A stretch of 64,000 nt of DNA from positions 1,217,761 to 1,281,760 of the forward strand of contig NZ_RBAK01000001.1 of NCBI RefSeq assembly GCF_003626595.1, in the 5' to 3' direction. Positions within the stretch are counted from its first letter, which is position 1. Each line of letters opens with the position of its first letter. Below, piece by piece: positions 53,204-61,234 of this stretch. Below the pieces are notes generated by a model. That model saw only the letters and a program-made list of their open reading frames with translations, did not search any database and had not been told where the DNA came from. This stretch comes from Micromonospora endolithica. Its GTDB lineage: Bacteria > Actinomycetota > Actinomycetes > Mycobacteriales > Micromonosporaceae. A program made the position numbers and the translations under genes.

Positions 53204-53389
53204 GTGGCCCGGATACTCGTTCTCGACGCAGGCCTGTGCGCCTGTCGATCGCGCTGCTGCTCGCCCGCGACGGCCATGACGTGACGGTTTGGAACGCGAT
53301 CCGGCCGGGCCGTCACCGGCTGGGCAGGTGTGGCAGCGGCCCGGGGTCAGCCAGCTCCGCCTCCCGCACCTGTGTCGATGTCCGTCTTG
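53204..53389 (+). pseudogene. Second FAD-monooxygenase N-terminal relic
   Basis: From GTG 53204 (GGAGG upstream), VARILVLDAG breaks into a second frame (LSIALLLARDGHDVTVW) and then a third (PAGQVWQRPGVSQLRLPHL). Joined, these spell the same FAD-binding N-terminus as the fragment at 52589 (GHQVTLLERDPAPPP, VNQFHLPHF). At least two frameshifts and the loss of the remaining gene make it a relic. Confidence 0.72.
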
Positions 53390-53539
53390 ACGCTGCCCCT
53401 GGGCAACGGCAGGCATGCGACACACACCCTGCCCGATCTTTGTCTCAGCCATTCCTCTGCTAACGCCGCTCGAACAATTCTCCCGTGTCGCCGAGTACCG
53501 CTCGGGGCTCACCCGAGCCAATTCCGAAAGGAGTCCATC

Positions 53540-54466
53540 ATGGACAACGTCAAGCCACCGACGCGGAGATCCGCAGGTGGCAAGGTGCGGTCGGTGAGAC
53601 CCCCCGCGCTGCTGTGTTCGGCTGTGCTGCTCGGCGTCGGCGCAGCATTCGCCGTCGCCAGCCCGGCGTCGGCGGCGGTCGTCTCCGGTGTGGTGAAGGT
53701 CGAAGTGGAGAGCGCGGACGACTCGCGCACCTCGAAGAGCGTCACGGTGGAGTGCCCGGACGACAAGAAGGTGATCAACGCCGCGGGCTACATCACCGAC
53801 GGGAACGGCAGCGTCGCCATGGACGACATCTTCCCCGACGAGGCGCTGGAATCGGTCACTGTCACCGGCAAGGAGACCGACGCCTACGGCTCAAACTGGC
53901 GAGTCAAGGCCATCGCCACCTGCGCCGACGAGCCGGTCGGCCTGGAGTGGGTCTGGGCGGTGAGCGAGGAGGACAACTCCGATGACTGGAAGCGTGCCGA
54001 GGCGGAGTGCACGGGTGACAACACCCTGCTCGGCACCGGCGCGACGATCCGGGGCGGGGCCGGCGAGGTCGCCCTCGACCTGATCGTGCCAAACGGCGGC
54101 CGCGGTGTCGCCGCCGACAAGGTCACGGTCGATGCGTTCGAGCTGGACCCGTTCAGCGGGGACTGGACGGTTAACGCGTTCGCCATCTGCGCGGATCCGC
54201 TCGACGGACAGCAGGTGCTCAGGGACGCGACTACCTCCGCGTCGGACAACGACGGCCTGCGAGTGGCATGCGATGAGGACCAGGTCGCCACCGGCACTGG
54301 TGTCGAACTGGTCGGGGTGACCGGTGAGGTCGTCATCGACGACGTCTTCCCGACCGATGGCTCGCCGACCGTCGCGCCGACCGCCACCACCGTGTACGGC
54401 CAGGAGGAGGACGGCACCCCGGAAAGCTGGTACATCCAGGCCTTCGTCATCTGCGCCGACGCCTGA
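53540..54466 (+). CDS. Secreted protein of three tandem ~75-residue repeats
   Basis: A long signal peptide (about residues 1-52, ending PASAAV) precedes a ~255-residue mature protein of three repeats, beginning near VECPDDKKVINAAGYI, AECTGDNTLLGTGATI and VACDEDQVATGTGVEL. Each contains a Cys at the start, a G.V..D.I.P segment (SVAMDDIFPDE, EVALDLIVPNG, EVVIDDVFPTD) and a W.(V/I)xA.(A/V)xCAD ending with a second Cys. Each repeat thus probably folds as a small beta domain closed by a disulfide. Strongly acidic overall. AAAGGAG lies six bases before the ATG. Function unknown. Confidence 0.8.
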   Translation: MDNVKPPTRRSAGGKVRSVRPPALLCSAVLLGVGAAFAVASPASAAVVSGVVKVEVESADDSRTSKSVTVECPDDKKVINAAGYITDGNGSVAMDDIFPDEALESVTVTGKETDAYGSNWRVKAIATCADEPVGLEWVWAVSEEDNSDDWKRAEAECTGDNTLLGTGATIRGGAGEVALDLIVPNGGRGVAADKVTVDAFELDPFSGDWTVNAFAICADPLDGQQVLRDATTSASDNDGLRVACDEDQVATGTGVELVGVTGEVVIDDVFPTDGSPTVAPTATTVYGQEEDGTPESWYIQAFVICADA

Positions 54467-54481
54467 TCCATTGAAGTAGGC

Positions 54482-54510
54482 GGGGCCGCCTCCCTGGTGG
54501 AGGCGGCCCC
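54482..54510 (+). terminator. Hairpin after the repeat-protein gene
   Basis: GGGGCCGCCTCC (54482-54493) and GGAGGCGGCCCC (54499-54510) form a perfect 12-bp stem with a 5-base loop, 16 bases downstream of the stop codon. A strong terminator without a T-run. Confidence 0.85.
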
Positions 54511-54540
54511 TGCTGCCGCCGAGCCCTCCGGCGGACTTGC

Positions 54541-55056
54541 TATGACGCGATCCCCACCAACCCCGTGCGTGACACCGGCCGGCTACGCAAACCCCGCCGC
54601 ACCGTCGTCGCCCTCACCGACGAAAACCTTCAAGCCGTCCGGACGGCGATCCGCGACTGGCAGCGCCTCATCCCCGGCAGGCCCGGGCCACGACACAACG
54701 GCGACCTCGCCGACGTCGTCGACCTCATGCTCGCCACCGGCGTCCGCATCGGTGACATCGCCCTGCGATGGGAGGACCTGGACCTCGCCACCGAGCGCCC
54801 CACCCTGACGATCTGCGGCACGCTCGTCTTCGTCAAGGGCAAGGCCTCTTCCGACAGCCCTGGACTCAGATGCGACGCCGGCCACCGAGTGGTCATGCCG
54901 CCCCGGTTCGCCGTCGGCATGCTCCTGGCCCGCAAGCTCAGCGCCGCCGACAAACCCCACGACGCGATCTTCGCCTTTCGACGCGGCACCTGGCTGTCGC
55001 CCAACAACGTCCGCCGTCAGTGGCGCGAGGCCCGCGCCGACACCGACGCGGGTTTC
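54541..55056 (+). pseudogene. Tyrosine recombinase (phage-type integrase), internal fragment
   Basis: The frame enters without a start (YDAIPTNPVRDTGRLRKPRR) and encodes part of a tyrosine recombinase: LMLATGVRIGDIALRWEDLDL (~the first catalytic Arg region, with Arg in GVRIGDI). It continues through WREARADTDAG, then stops matching at about 55056, where the IS256-type transposase relic begins on the other strand. The second half, with the HxxR and Tyr motifs, is missing. It implies a former prophage or integrative element. Confidence 0.8.
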
Positions 55057-56277
55057 CAGCGCATCGTCCATCGGGTTCTGCCTGCTCCGGTGGGGTCCAG
55101 GGATCGGGTCACCAGGTACAGACACTTCAACGCGGCTTGCTCGTTGGGGAAGTGGCCGCGGGCCTTGACCGCCCGCCGGTAGCGGGCGTTCAACGACTCG
55201 ATCGCGTTGGTCGAGCAGATGACCTTGCGGATCTCCACGTCGTAGTCGAGGAACGGGATGAACTCCGCCCACGCGTTGTCCCACAGCCGGATCACCGCCG
55301 GATACCGGCCGCCCCACTTCTCCGTGAGCTCGTCGAACGCGGCCCTGGCCGCGTCGGCGTTGACGGCGGTGTAGATCGGCTTGATGTCCCGCTTGATCTC
55401 GTCCCAGTAGCGGCGGGAGGTGAGCCGGAACGTGTTGCGGATCAGGTGGATAACGCACGTCTGCACCACCGTCTGCGGCCACACGTTCGTCACGACCTCC
55501 GGCAGGCCCTTGAGGCCGTCGCAGACGAGGAAGAACACGTCCTTGACGCCCCGGTTGCGCAGGTCGGTCAACACGCTCATCCAGAACTTCGCGCCCTCAC
55601 CACCAGCGCCGGCCCACAAGCCCAGGATGTCCTTGTCCCCGTCGAGGGTGACTCCGATCGCGGCGTAGAACGGCCGGTTGGCGACCTGCCCGTCTCTCAC
55701 CTTGACCACGATGGCGTCGATGAACACGGCGGCGTAGATCTCGTCCAACGGGCGGTGGGACCAGTCGGTCATCTCCTCGATCACCTTGTCGGTGATCCGG
55801 GAGATCGTCTCCTTGCTGACCGACGCGCCGTAGATCTCGGCGAAGTGCGCCGAAATCTCCCCGGTCGTGAGGCCTTTGGCATACAGCGACAACACGACCT
55901 CGTCGACCCCGGACAGGCGCCGCTGCCGCTTGCGGACGATCTGCGGGTCGAACGTGCCGGCCCGGTCCCGCGGCACGTCGATCTGCACCGGCCCGGTCGT
56001 CTCGGTCAAGACGGTCTTCGACCGGGTGCCGTTGCGGACGTTGCCCGACCCGGCACCAGCCTGGTCGTGTTTTTCGTAGCCGAGGTGCTCGGTCATCTCC
56101 TCGTTCAGCGCGGTCTCCAGGACCGTCTTGGTCAACTGCTTCAGCAGCCCGTCCGGGCCCGTCAACGACAGCCCCTGTTCCCTTCGCCGCCCGAACCAAC
56201 TCGGCGGCAGCCTTCGCCTCCGCCGACGGCTCGGGCCACTTCCTACGTCCGATCTGGTCGTTCAGTGTCGCGGTCAT
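55057..56277 (-). pseudogene. IS256-family (Mutator) transposase, frameshifted and 3'-truncated
   Basis: From ATG 56277 the N-terminus (GRRKWPEPSAEAKAAAELV) breaks near 56180-56182. An extra C (CCC where the 41.7-kb relic has CC) shifts the frame, and the remainder resumes as LSLTGPDGLLKQLTKTVLE. The DDE residues are present: FIDAIVVKV, VCDGLKGLP and CSTNAIESLNARYR. After TRWTMRWKPA the normal C-terminal ~20 residues are replaced by integrase-derived sequence. Without the shift and truncation it would be a ~415-residue transposase; as it stands it is inactive. Confidence 0.85.
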
Positions 56278-56443
56278 CACGGCACCCTCCTCACCAGGCA
56301 CAACGCCCGATGGGTCAGGCCGGAAACACCGTTAGATCCACACTCCCCTTCAGCATGCTGGGTTAGTCACCGAAGTGGACGTTACACGCTTGCCGTCGGG
56401 TTCCACGGAACCGCGACGTCCTCATCGGGCTTGCTCGGAAGGA

Positions 56444-56803
56444 CACCGTGCCGCTTGTGCTTCCCGGAGTAGTACGGCCTTTGGTCCGCGACTCGGTTGA
56501 TCGGGATCAGGGTGCGTCGAGAATCGCGTACGCGAGCCGGGCGATGCGCCGCATGGCCTGGTTTAGGTCCTCGGCGTGTGCGGCGAGCAGGTCGATGGCT
56601 TCGCGGACGTACCGCCAGGCCGTCGTGACGCTGACCGCGAAGCCGCAGGCCAGGCGAGCGATGGTGATCCCATTGTGCAGATGGGCCAGGGCGAGTAGTG
56701 CCTGCTGGCCGGCGTCGAGAAGACGCCACCGGCCCTGACGCCGGATGCGTTCGGCACAAACGAGGTCAGCCAGGTGGTTCAGAGTGCGGCTGGACAACGC
56801 CAC
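56444..56803 (-). pseudogene. IS5-family (IS112-like) transposase fragment
   Basis: From 56803 the minus strand encodes MALSSRTLNHLADLV, RWRLLDAGQQALLALAHLHNG and VTTAWRYVREAIDLLAAHAE, the helix-turn-helix N-terminus of IS5-family (DDE_Tnp_4 type) transposases. One base is missing near 56517: LDAP-stop replaces the expected LDGTLIPINRV, which is found in the next frame (TLIPINRVADQRPYYSGKHKRHG). Homology ends at about 56444. The catalytic half is absent. Confidence 0.78.
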
Positions 56804-56919
56804 CGCAGACGGGGAAGAGCTCCCTGTTGGGGCATCGGATCTTGGTCGACTGCCGACTTTCCGGGAGCCTCCTCCCTATGTCCACAGGCCCTTGCCCGCA
56901 CTCACCGCGACCAGGCCCG

Positions 56920-58275
56920 TCACGATAAAAAGGCCTCAGTCGTTGTATAGTCGCTCCCTTGCGCCGTTGGGGATGTATTGCCCCCAGTCGACAGATGCAT
57001 GTCGCATGGACAGCCGTAGCCTCGCTGGTCACCAGTGCGAGCGTGCCGCCTAATCGAGATCCGGCGGCTGTCGCGGACAAACAGAAGCATCATCTGCAAG
57101 CTCTCCCGATTATCTGTTCCCAGGGCTATCCGGGCGACCGAAAGCAAGGTGGATACACCAGCAAGAACCTGACCGGAAACAAGTTGGAGTCTGCCAAGAT
57201 CAACCGCGTACTTCAATCGCCCCCTCTGGAATCCGTCTCGCACCGAGGCATCGATGGCCGAGCGAAGGAGTCTCTGGGCGGTCACCACATCACCTTCGTG
57301 AGCCTTCACCCGAGCGAGCGCCGCATTCAACTGCGCTTTCGCCGAACCCCACTCCTGCATTCGCTCAAACAGTGCTCCGGAATGCTCCAGATGCTGTTTC
57401 GCCAAAGACACTTGGCCGAGGTTCAGCAGGATTTCGCCCAAACGTAGGTGATAGTAGCCGAGTTGCTTGTGCTCCTGCGCAACGCTCTCCTTATGGCGCT
57501 GCCCATCGACAAGGTATTGGAGAGCCTCCACATACCTTCCACCTGCCGCACAGATTCGACCGCTGAAATGATTTGAGAGCGCAAGGGCGCGGTGACAGTC
57601 ACGGGTCGGCATGTGGTCGCCGCCGGCCAACTCAGCCACCCTCCTGAAATGACTCAACGCACGGGTATGGTCGTCGTAAAAGCAGATAATCCCCTGTTGA
57701 GCGATTATCAGCGGCATCAGCATTCTTCCCGCCGGCGTTGTGGCTGCCAGCCGCTCGCACTGGTCCAGGACGGATCGTGCCTGCGAATACTTGCTTCCCT
57801 CTACGTAGAGTTCGACGAGCGCCAGCAACGCCCGAACGCGGTCTTCGACGCGCCCCTCGCTGTCCTCGATCGCCGATTCGATACAAGCGAGCCGCGCCTC
57901 GGCGCGACCGGCTAGCAAACCGTGGTACCGGGCCAACGCGAGCAGTAGATTCGATGTCGGTCGGCCCTGACTCCTCAGCTTGTCGATGGTCCGCTCCAGC
58001 AGATCCATGAATTCCTGCCGGTTTCGGAAATCGGCTCCAGCACCCTCGTTGTTCATGCGGTCGATGATTCGGTCGAGATACTCAATGAAACGCGGGGAGT
58101 CCAGGCCCAGTTCAAAGGCAACTACCTTATGTAAGGGCGCAATGATCGCCGTTGTGGACGGCAGGGTACTGGAGGGAGCCGGGCGGGCGTACATCTCAAC
58201 CGCGTTAAGCAGAGTCTGACGAAACCCTGCCGAAAGTGCGACTCGGTAGGAGTTTGCGTTAAGCATCTCCGTCAC
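56920..58275 (-). CDS. TPR-like helical repeat protein, partner of the STAND NTPase
   Basis: The 451-residue protein is nearly all helical. From residue ~95 to ~390 it shows TPR-like pairs: LLALARYHGLLAGRAEARLACIESAIED, VRALLALVELYVEGSKYSQARSVLDQCERL, ALSNHFSGRICAAGGRYVEALQYLVDG, YYHLRLGEILLNLGQVSLAKQHLEH and ARVKAHEGDVVTAQRLLRSAI. The C-terminal ~50 residues look disordered. It starts (GTG, AAGGGG upstream) 19 bases after the NTPase gene and is surely in its operon. TPR arrays commonly form the sensor of STAND systems, so it may detect a trigger for the NTPase. No enzymatic motif is seen. Confidence 0.8.
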   Translation of the reverse strand: MTEMLNANSYRVALSAGFRQTLLNAVEMYARPAPSSTLPSTTAIIAPLHKVVAFELGLDSPRFIEYLDRIIDRMNNEGAGADFRNRQEFMDLLERTIDKLRSQGRPTSNLLLALARYHGLLAGRAEARLACIESAIEDSEGRVEDRVRALLALVELYVEGSKYSQARSVLDQCERLAATTPAGRMLMPLIIAQQGIICFYDDHTRALSHFRRVAELAGGDHMPTRDCHRALALSNHFSGRICAAGGRYVEALQYLVDGQRHKESVAQEHKQLGYYHLRLGEILLNLGQVSLAKQHLEHSGALFERMQEWGSAKAQLNAALARVKAHEGDVVTAQRLLRSAIDASVRDGFQRGRLKYAVDLGRLQLVSGQVLAGVSTLLSVARIALGTDNRESLQMMLLFVRDSRRISIRRHARTGDQRGYGCPCDMHLSTGGNTSPTAQGSDYTTTEAFLS

Positions 58276-58294
58276 CCGGAAGCCCCTTCGTTGT

Positions 58295-60223
58295 TTAGTA
58301 CGGCTTCCCTCCGGCGAGGATCAGCAGCAGGAAGTCGTACAGCAGACTGTGGATCGCGTAACGTTGCTTGAAGTCGAATGCCCGAACAAGACTCAGTTGA
58401 CAGGCTGCACGAAGCGTGTACTGGAATTCCGCGGTGCTCCCGAGACCGGAAAGTCTTGCAAGGTCGTCCTGGGAGAACGAATGCCCACTTTCGTGCGATA
58501 TGAAGGCGGCCATCAGCAGATCAGCATTCGTAGAACCACACAGGCGCCTCAGGGCGTCAACGGAGCGGAGATAAAGGGTGGTGTAGACCTGCTCGCCGAG
58601 CGTGCGTCGATTCTCTTCGCCACTAAACTGCTTCAGATCATGGATGACCCGATCAAGCGAGCGATGGGTCGTCAGGTACTCTCTGATGATCAATTTAACG
58701 AGAAATGGATTGCCACGGCTGACCGAGTAGACGGACTCCAGTTTCGACGTATCGGCCGCCCTGAGATCGCTGTCTCCCCGACCGAGGTAGTGGATCAGGG
58801 CCATGGTCGAGTCGAAGTCGAGATTCGTGGCTTCAAACGAGGTGACCAGGCTCGAATTCTCGGTGAGCAGCGGCCACCTCGTGGTGACAAGGATCTTGTG
58901 CGGTCGACCTAGGCCCATCTCGTGCAGTCTCTGTACTGCGCTGGTGGCGTCCTCGACGCTCTCGAGGTTGTCCACGATCGTCAGCAGCCGCTCTCCGGAC
59001 GGTAGTGCTGACAGGCGCTCGGCCAACTCCTCGGCCGACAGGTCGTCGTGGTGAACCCTGAGGTCGAGCTGCCTGGCGATTGTCCTGACCACATCGCGCC
59101 AGTAGGCCGTGGCGGGCTCCGAGGCATCCGAATGCGTCGAAGGGGCGGCGTTCATCGCCGAGGCCCAGGCGACCCGCGAGAACGAGGTACGCCGGACACA
59201 CTCCTTTGCAACCTCGAAGGCGAGAGCGGTCTTGCCGATGCCGCCGCCGCCGAAGATGCTAACGGCCCAGCTGCCGGCACTGTCGTCGACAGCCTCCACC
59301 ATAGTGGCGATCTTGTCCTTCACCCCGAACAAGCGGTCATCGTCAACGATTGCGTACCGCCGCCAGGCAGTGAGCACCGATGTGTGACCAGGCCGGGAGC
59401 GACTGAGTACGGTGGCTAGTGCAGGAGGTTCCAGGCTCGCGAGGATTCTTCCCAGCAGCCACTGGTAGACGTCGTCATGCCGACTCGCCGGCTTGATGAT
59501 CGAGGTGTGCGTCCCCCGGGCGGTTTTGATGCGCTGCCGGGGAATTCCCAGACGAGCGCTCAGGTCGTCAACCCAGCGATCCGCGGAGGCCGTTGCCGCG
59601 TAGACCGGCAGGAGGATGCGTTCGAAGCCGTCCGACCGAGCGGGATCCGTGGTCAGTTGGTCGTTGAATCGACGCTGGAGCTCCGTCACGAATCTCGAGT
59701 GCACGCGCAACACGCGTCCGTCCCGCGTCAGCCTGGCCAAGGGGGTAGGGACGCGTACACCCGCCTGAGGCGTGGCCATTAGAAAGACGGCTGCCACGCG
59801 CTCGACTACCAGGGCGCCGTTAGCGTCGCGTACGCGGGAGTCCAGGAGATCCTTGACTGCGGCCTGACAGAGCAGACCTCCCATGCTGTGGCCGATAAGT
59901 ACGAACCTCTCGTACGGCAGGTCACGGATGGTATCGGCGAGGTTCTCCGCGTGGCGGGCAAGGTCGACTGAGGCTGCTCTACGCCAACGCCGCAGACCAC
60001 TACTGTAGTCGGACAAGCCGATGTCCACGTCCACAAGGTCTTCAAACAGAAACTCCGGCGTACGACCCCATGTCGAATAGCGCCGACCGCCGAGGCCATG
60101 GACCAGCATCAGCAGCGTCCTGGCACCGTGGCCGGGACGGCGGTGCACGACAAGCAGTTCATCGTTGCCTTCGTGCTCTGCGGGCAACCGCTGGAAGGTT
60201 GCACCTTCCACGTAGACAACCAC
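58295..60223 (-). CDS. Alpha/beta-hydrolase fused to NB-ARC/STAND NTPase
   Basis: Residues ~35-260 form a PGAP1/DUF676-like alpha/beta hydrolase: oxyanion motif VHGLGG (41-46), nucleophile elbow GHSMGG (Ser 113) and catalytic His in RGTHTSIIKP (239). Residues ~295-520 form a STAND NTPase: Walker A GGGGIGKTA (325-333), Walker B LLTIVDNLE (413-421), sensor-1 ILVTTRW (444-450) and the GNP motif RGNPFLV (503-509). A winged-helix segment (~555-640) ends the 642-residue chain. Lacking its own repeats, it probably relies on the TPR-like protein encoded next. The layout suggests an NTP-gated esterase/lipase effector as in prokaryotic immune STAND proteins. Start GTG 60223 with GGGAGA upstream. Confidence 0.88.
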   Translation of the reverse strand: MVVYVEGATFQRLPAEHEGNDELLVVHRRPGHGARTLLMLVHGLGGRRYSTWGRTPEFLFEDLVDVDIGLSDYSSGLRRWRRAASVDLARHAENLADTIRDLPYERFVLIGHSMGGLLCQAAVKDLLDSRVRDANGALVVERVAAVFLMATPQAGVRVPTPLARLTRDGRVLRVHSRFVTELQRRFNDQLTTDPARSDGFERILLPVYAATASADRWVDDLSARLGIPRQRIKTARGTHTSIIKPASRHDDVYQWLLGRILASLEPPALATVLSRSRPGHTSVLTAWRRYAIVDDDRLFGVKDKIATMVEAVDDSAGSWAVSIFGGGGIGKTALAFEVAKECVRRTSFSRVAWASAMNAAPSTHSDASEPATAYWRDVVRTIARQLDLRVHHDDLSAEELAERLSALPSGERLLTIVDNLESVEDATSAVQRLHEMGLGRPHKILVTTRWPLLTENSSLVTSFEATNLDFDSTMALIHYLGRGDSDLRAADTSKLESVYSVSRGNPFLVKLIIREYLTTHRSLDRVIHDLKQFSGEENRRTLGEQVYTTLYLRSVDALRRLCGSTNADLLMAAFISHESGHSFSQDDLARLSGLGSTAEFQYTLRAACQLSLVRAFDFKQRYAIHSLLYDFLLLILAGGKPY

Positions 60224-60381
60224 TACCTGGTCTCCCGTCGCACAAGGGGATGATCAAGCATTCTAGTGGGCGGCGGCAAGTTCGCCACGTTCGCGTGGGC
60301 CAGCCCGGTTGATCAATATGTTACGGGGTTGGCTCGCCTCTGGACACATGCTTTACTGCATGAAGCCATCGGGAGGGCCAC

Positions 60382-61215
60382 ATGAATCTTGGATTCGTTC
60401 TTCCGTCGTTCGGGCTGAGTCGACTGGAAGTCGACCTAGCCTTGGAGTCAGTGGCGCATGTCGCCATCAAAGTGGCGGTAGTTCATAACGACAGGGATCC
60501 CTCGCCCGTCGGGAACTGCCGCAATGTCCGAGAGGCCTCGGTTACGGGCCCGATCGGCAAGGCTGAGGTGATACGGATCGGACTCGCGATGTTACTCGAG
60601 GATCCGGCAGTAGAGTTCTTCGCTCAAGCGGATGGTCATCATAAACAGCCGGTCAGCCAGGTATTCAGGCTGGCCGAAGAGATTAGCCACAACGGCGCCG
60701 ACATGGTCGTGGGAAACAGGTACGGGGCCGGGATCGATCTTTATGACGATCACCGGCTCGCAATCACCAAATTGTGGTCCCAGCTGGTCAACATTACAAG
60801 CGATTATGAGTTGCACGATGTGTGTTGTGGCATGCGGGTCTACTCTCGACGGCTCGCGGAAAGGTTCGTATCCCACATCAACTGCTTTGGCTACGGCCTC
60901 GAGGTGGCCCAACTGCTGATCACGCACCGGGCCGGTTGGAAAGTCGTGGACAAACCTGTCGACTCGGCCCGACAGGCCATGATGACTGCCGCAGAGAAGC
61001 TCGAGGACAACTTGGCGGTGCTGCTGGACGCCAACCTTGCGCGACTCGAGCGGAATCAGCGGCTGGAACTGTGCCGCCTCCTAGCGGAGATCAAGCTGCG
61101 GCGGTCCCTGGTGCTCGACGGTGGAATGTTCGGATTGGACCATCTGATCGAGTTCCACTTCGCGGCCCAAGACGAAGACGGCGAGGACGCGTACTCCTTG
61201 AGATTGCGCCGCTAA
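60382..61215 (+). CDS. Glycosyltransferase family 2-like protein
   Basis: The 277-residue protein shows the GT-A features of polyprenol-phosphate-mannosyltransferase-like enzymes: an acidic QADGHHKQPVSQVFRLAEEI (~82-101) in the place of the DxD/DADxQH motif, GADMVVGNRYGAG (~105-117), and HDVCCGMRVYSRRLAERF (~141-158). The usual N-terminal nucleotide strand (VVVPxYNE) is replaced by MNLGFVLPSFGLSRLEVDL, so the donor may be unusual. No membrane segment. GGGAGG precedes the ATG. It diverges from the STAND operon and precedes a GT4-like gene. Confidence 0.7.
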   Translation: MNLGFVLPSFGLSRLEVDLALESVAHVAIKVAVVHNDRDPSPVGNCRNVREASVTGPIGKAEVIRIGLAMLLEDPAVEFFAQADGHHKQPVSQVFRLAEEISHNGADMVVGNRYGAGIDLYDDHRLAITKLWSQLVNITSDYELHDVCCGMRVYSRRLAERFVSHINCFGYGLEVAQLLITHRAGWKVVDKPVDSARQAMMTAAEKLEDNLAVLLDANLARLERNQRLELCRLLAEIKLRRSLVLDGGMFGLDHLIEFHFAAQDEDGEDAYSLRLRR

Positions 61216-61234
61216 GGATCGGCGGTCAAGTCCC

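Noticed and set aside
56278..56443. Search for the right-end inverted repeat of the IS256-type element
   Set aside because: The candidate end region shows no convincing match to the left side, which is deleted, so no terminal repeat can be assigned.
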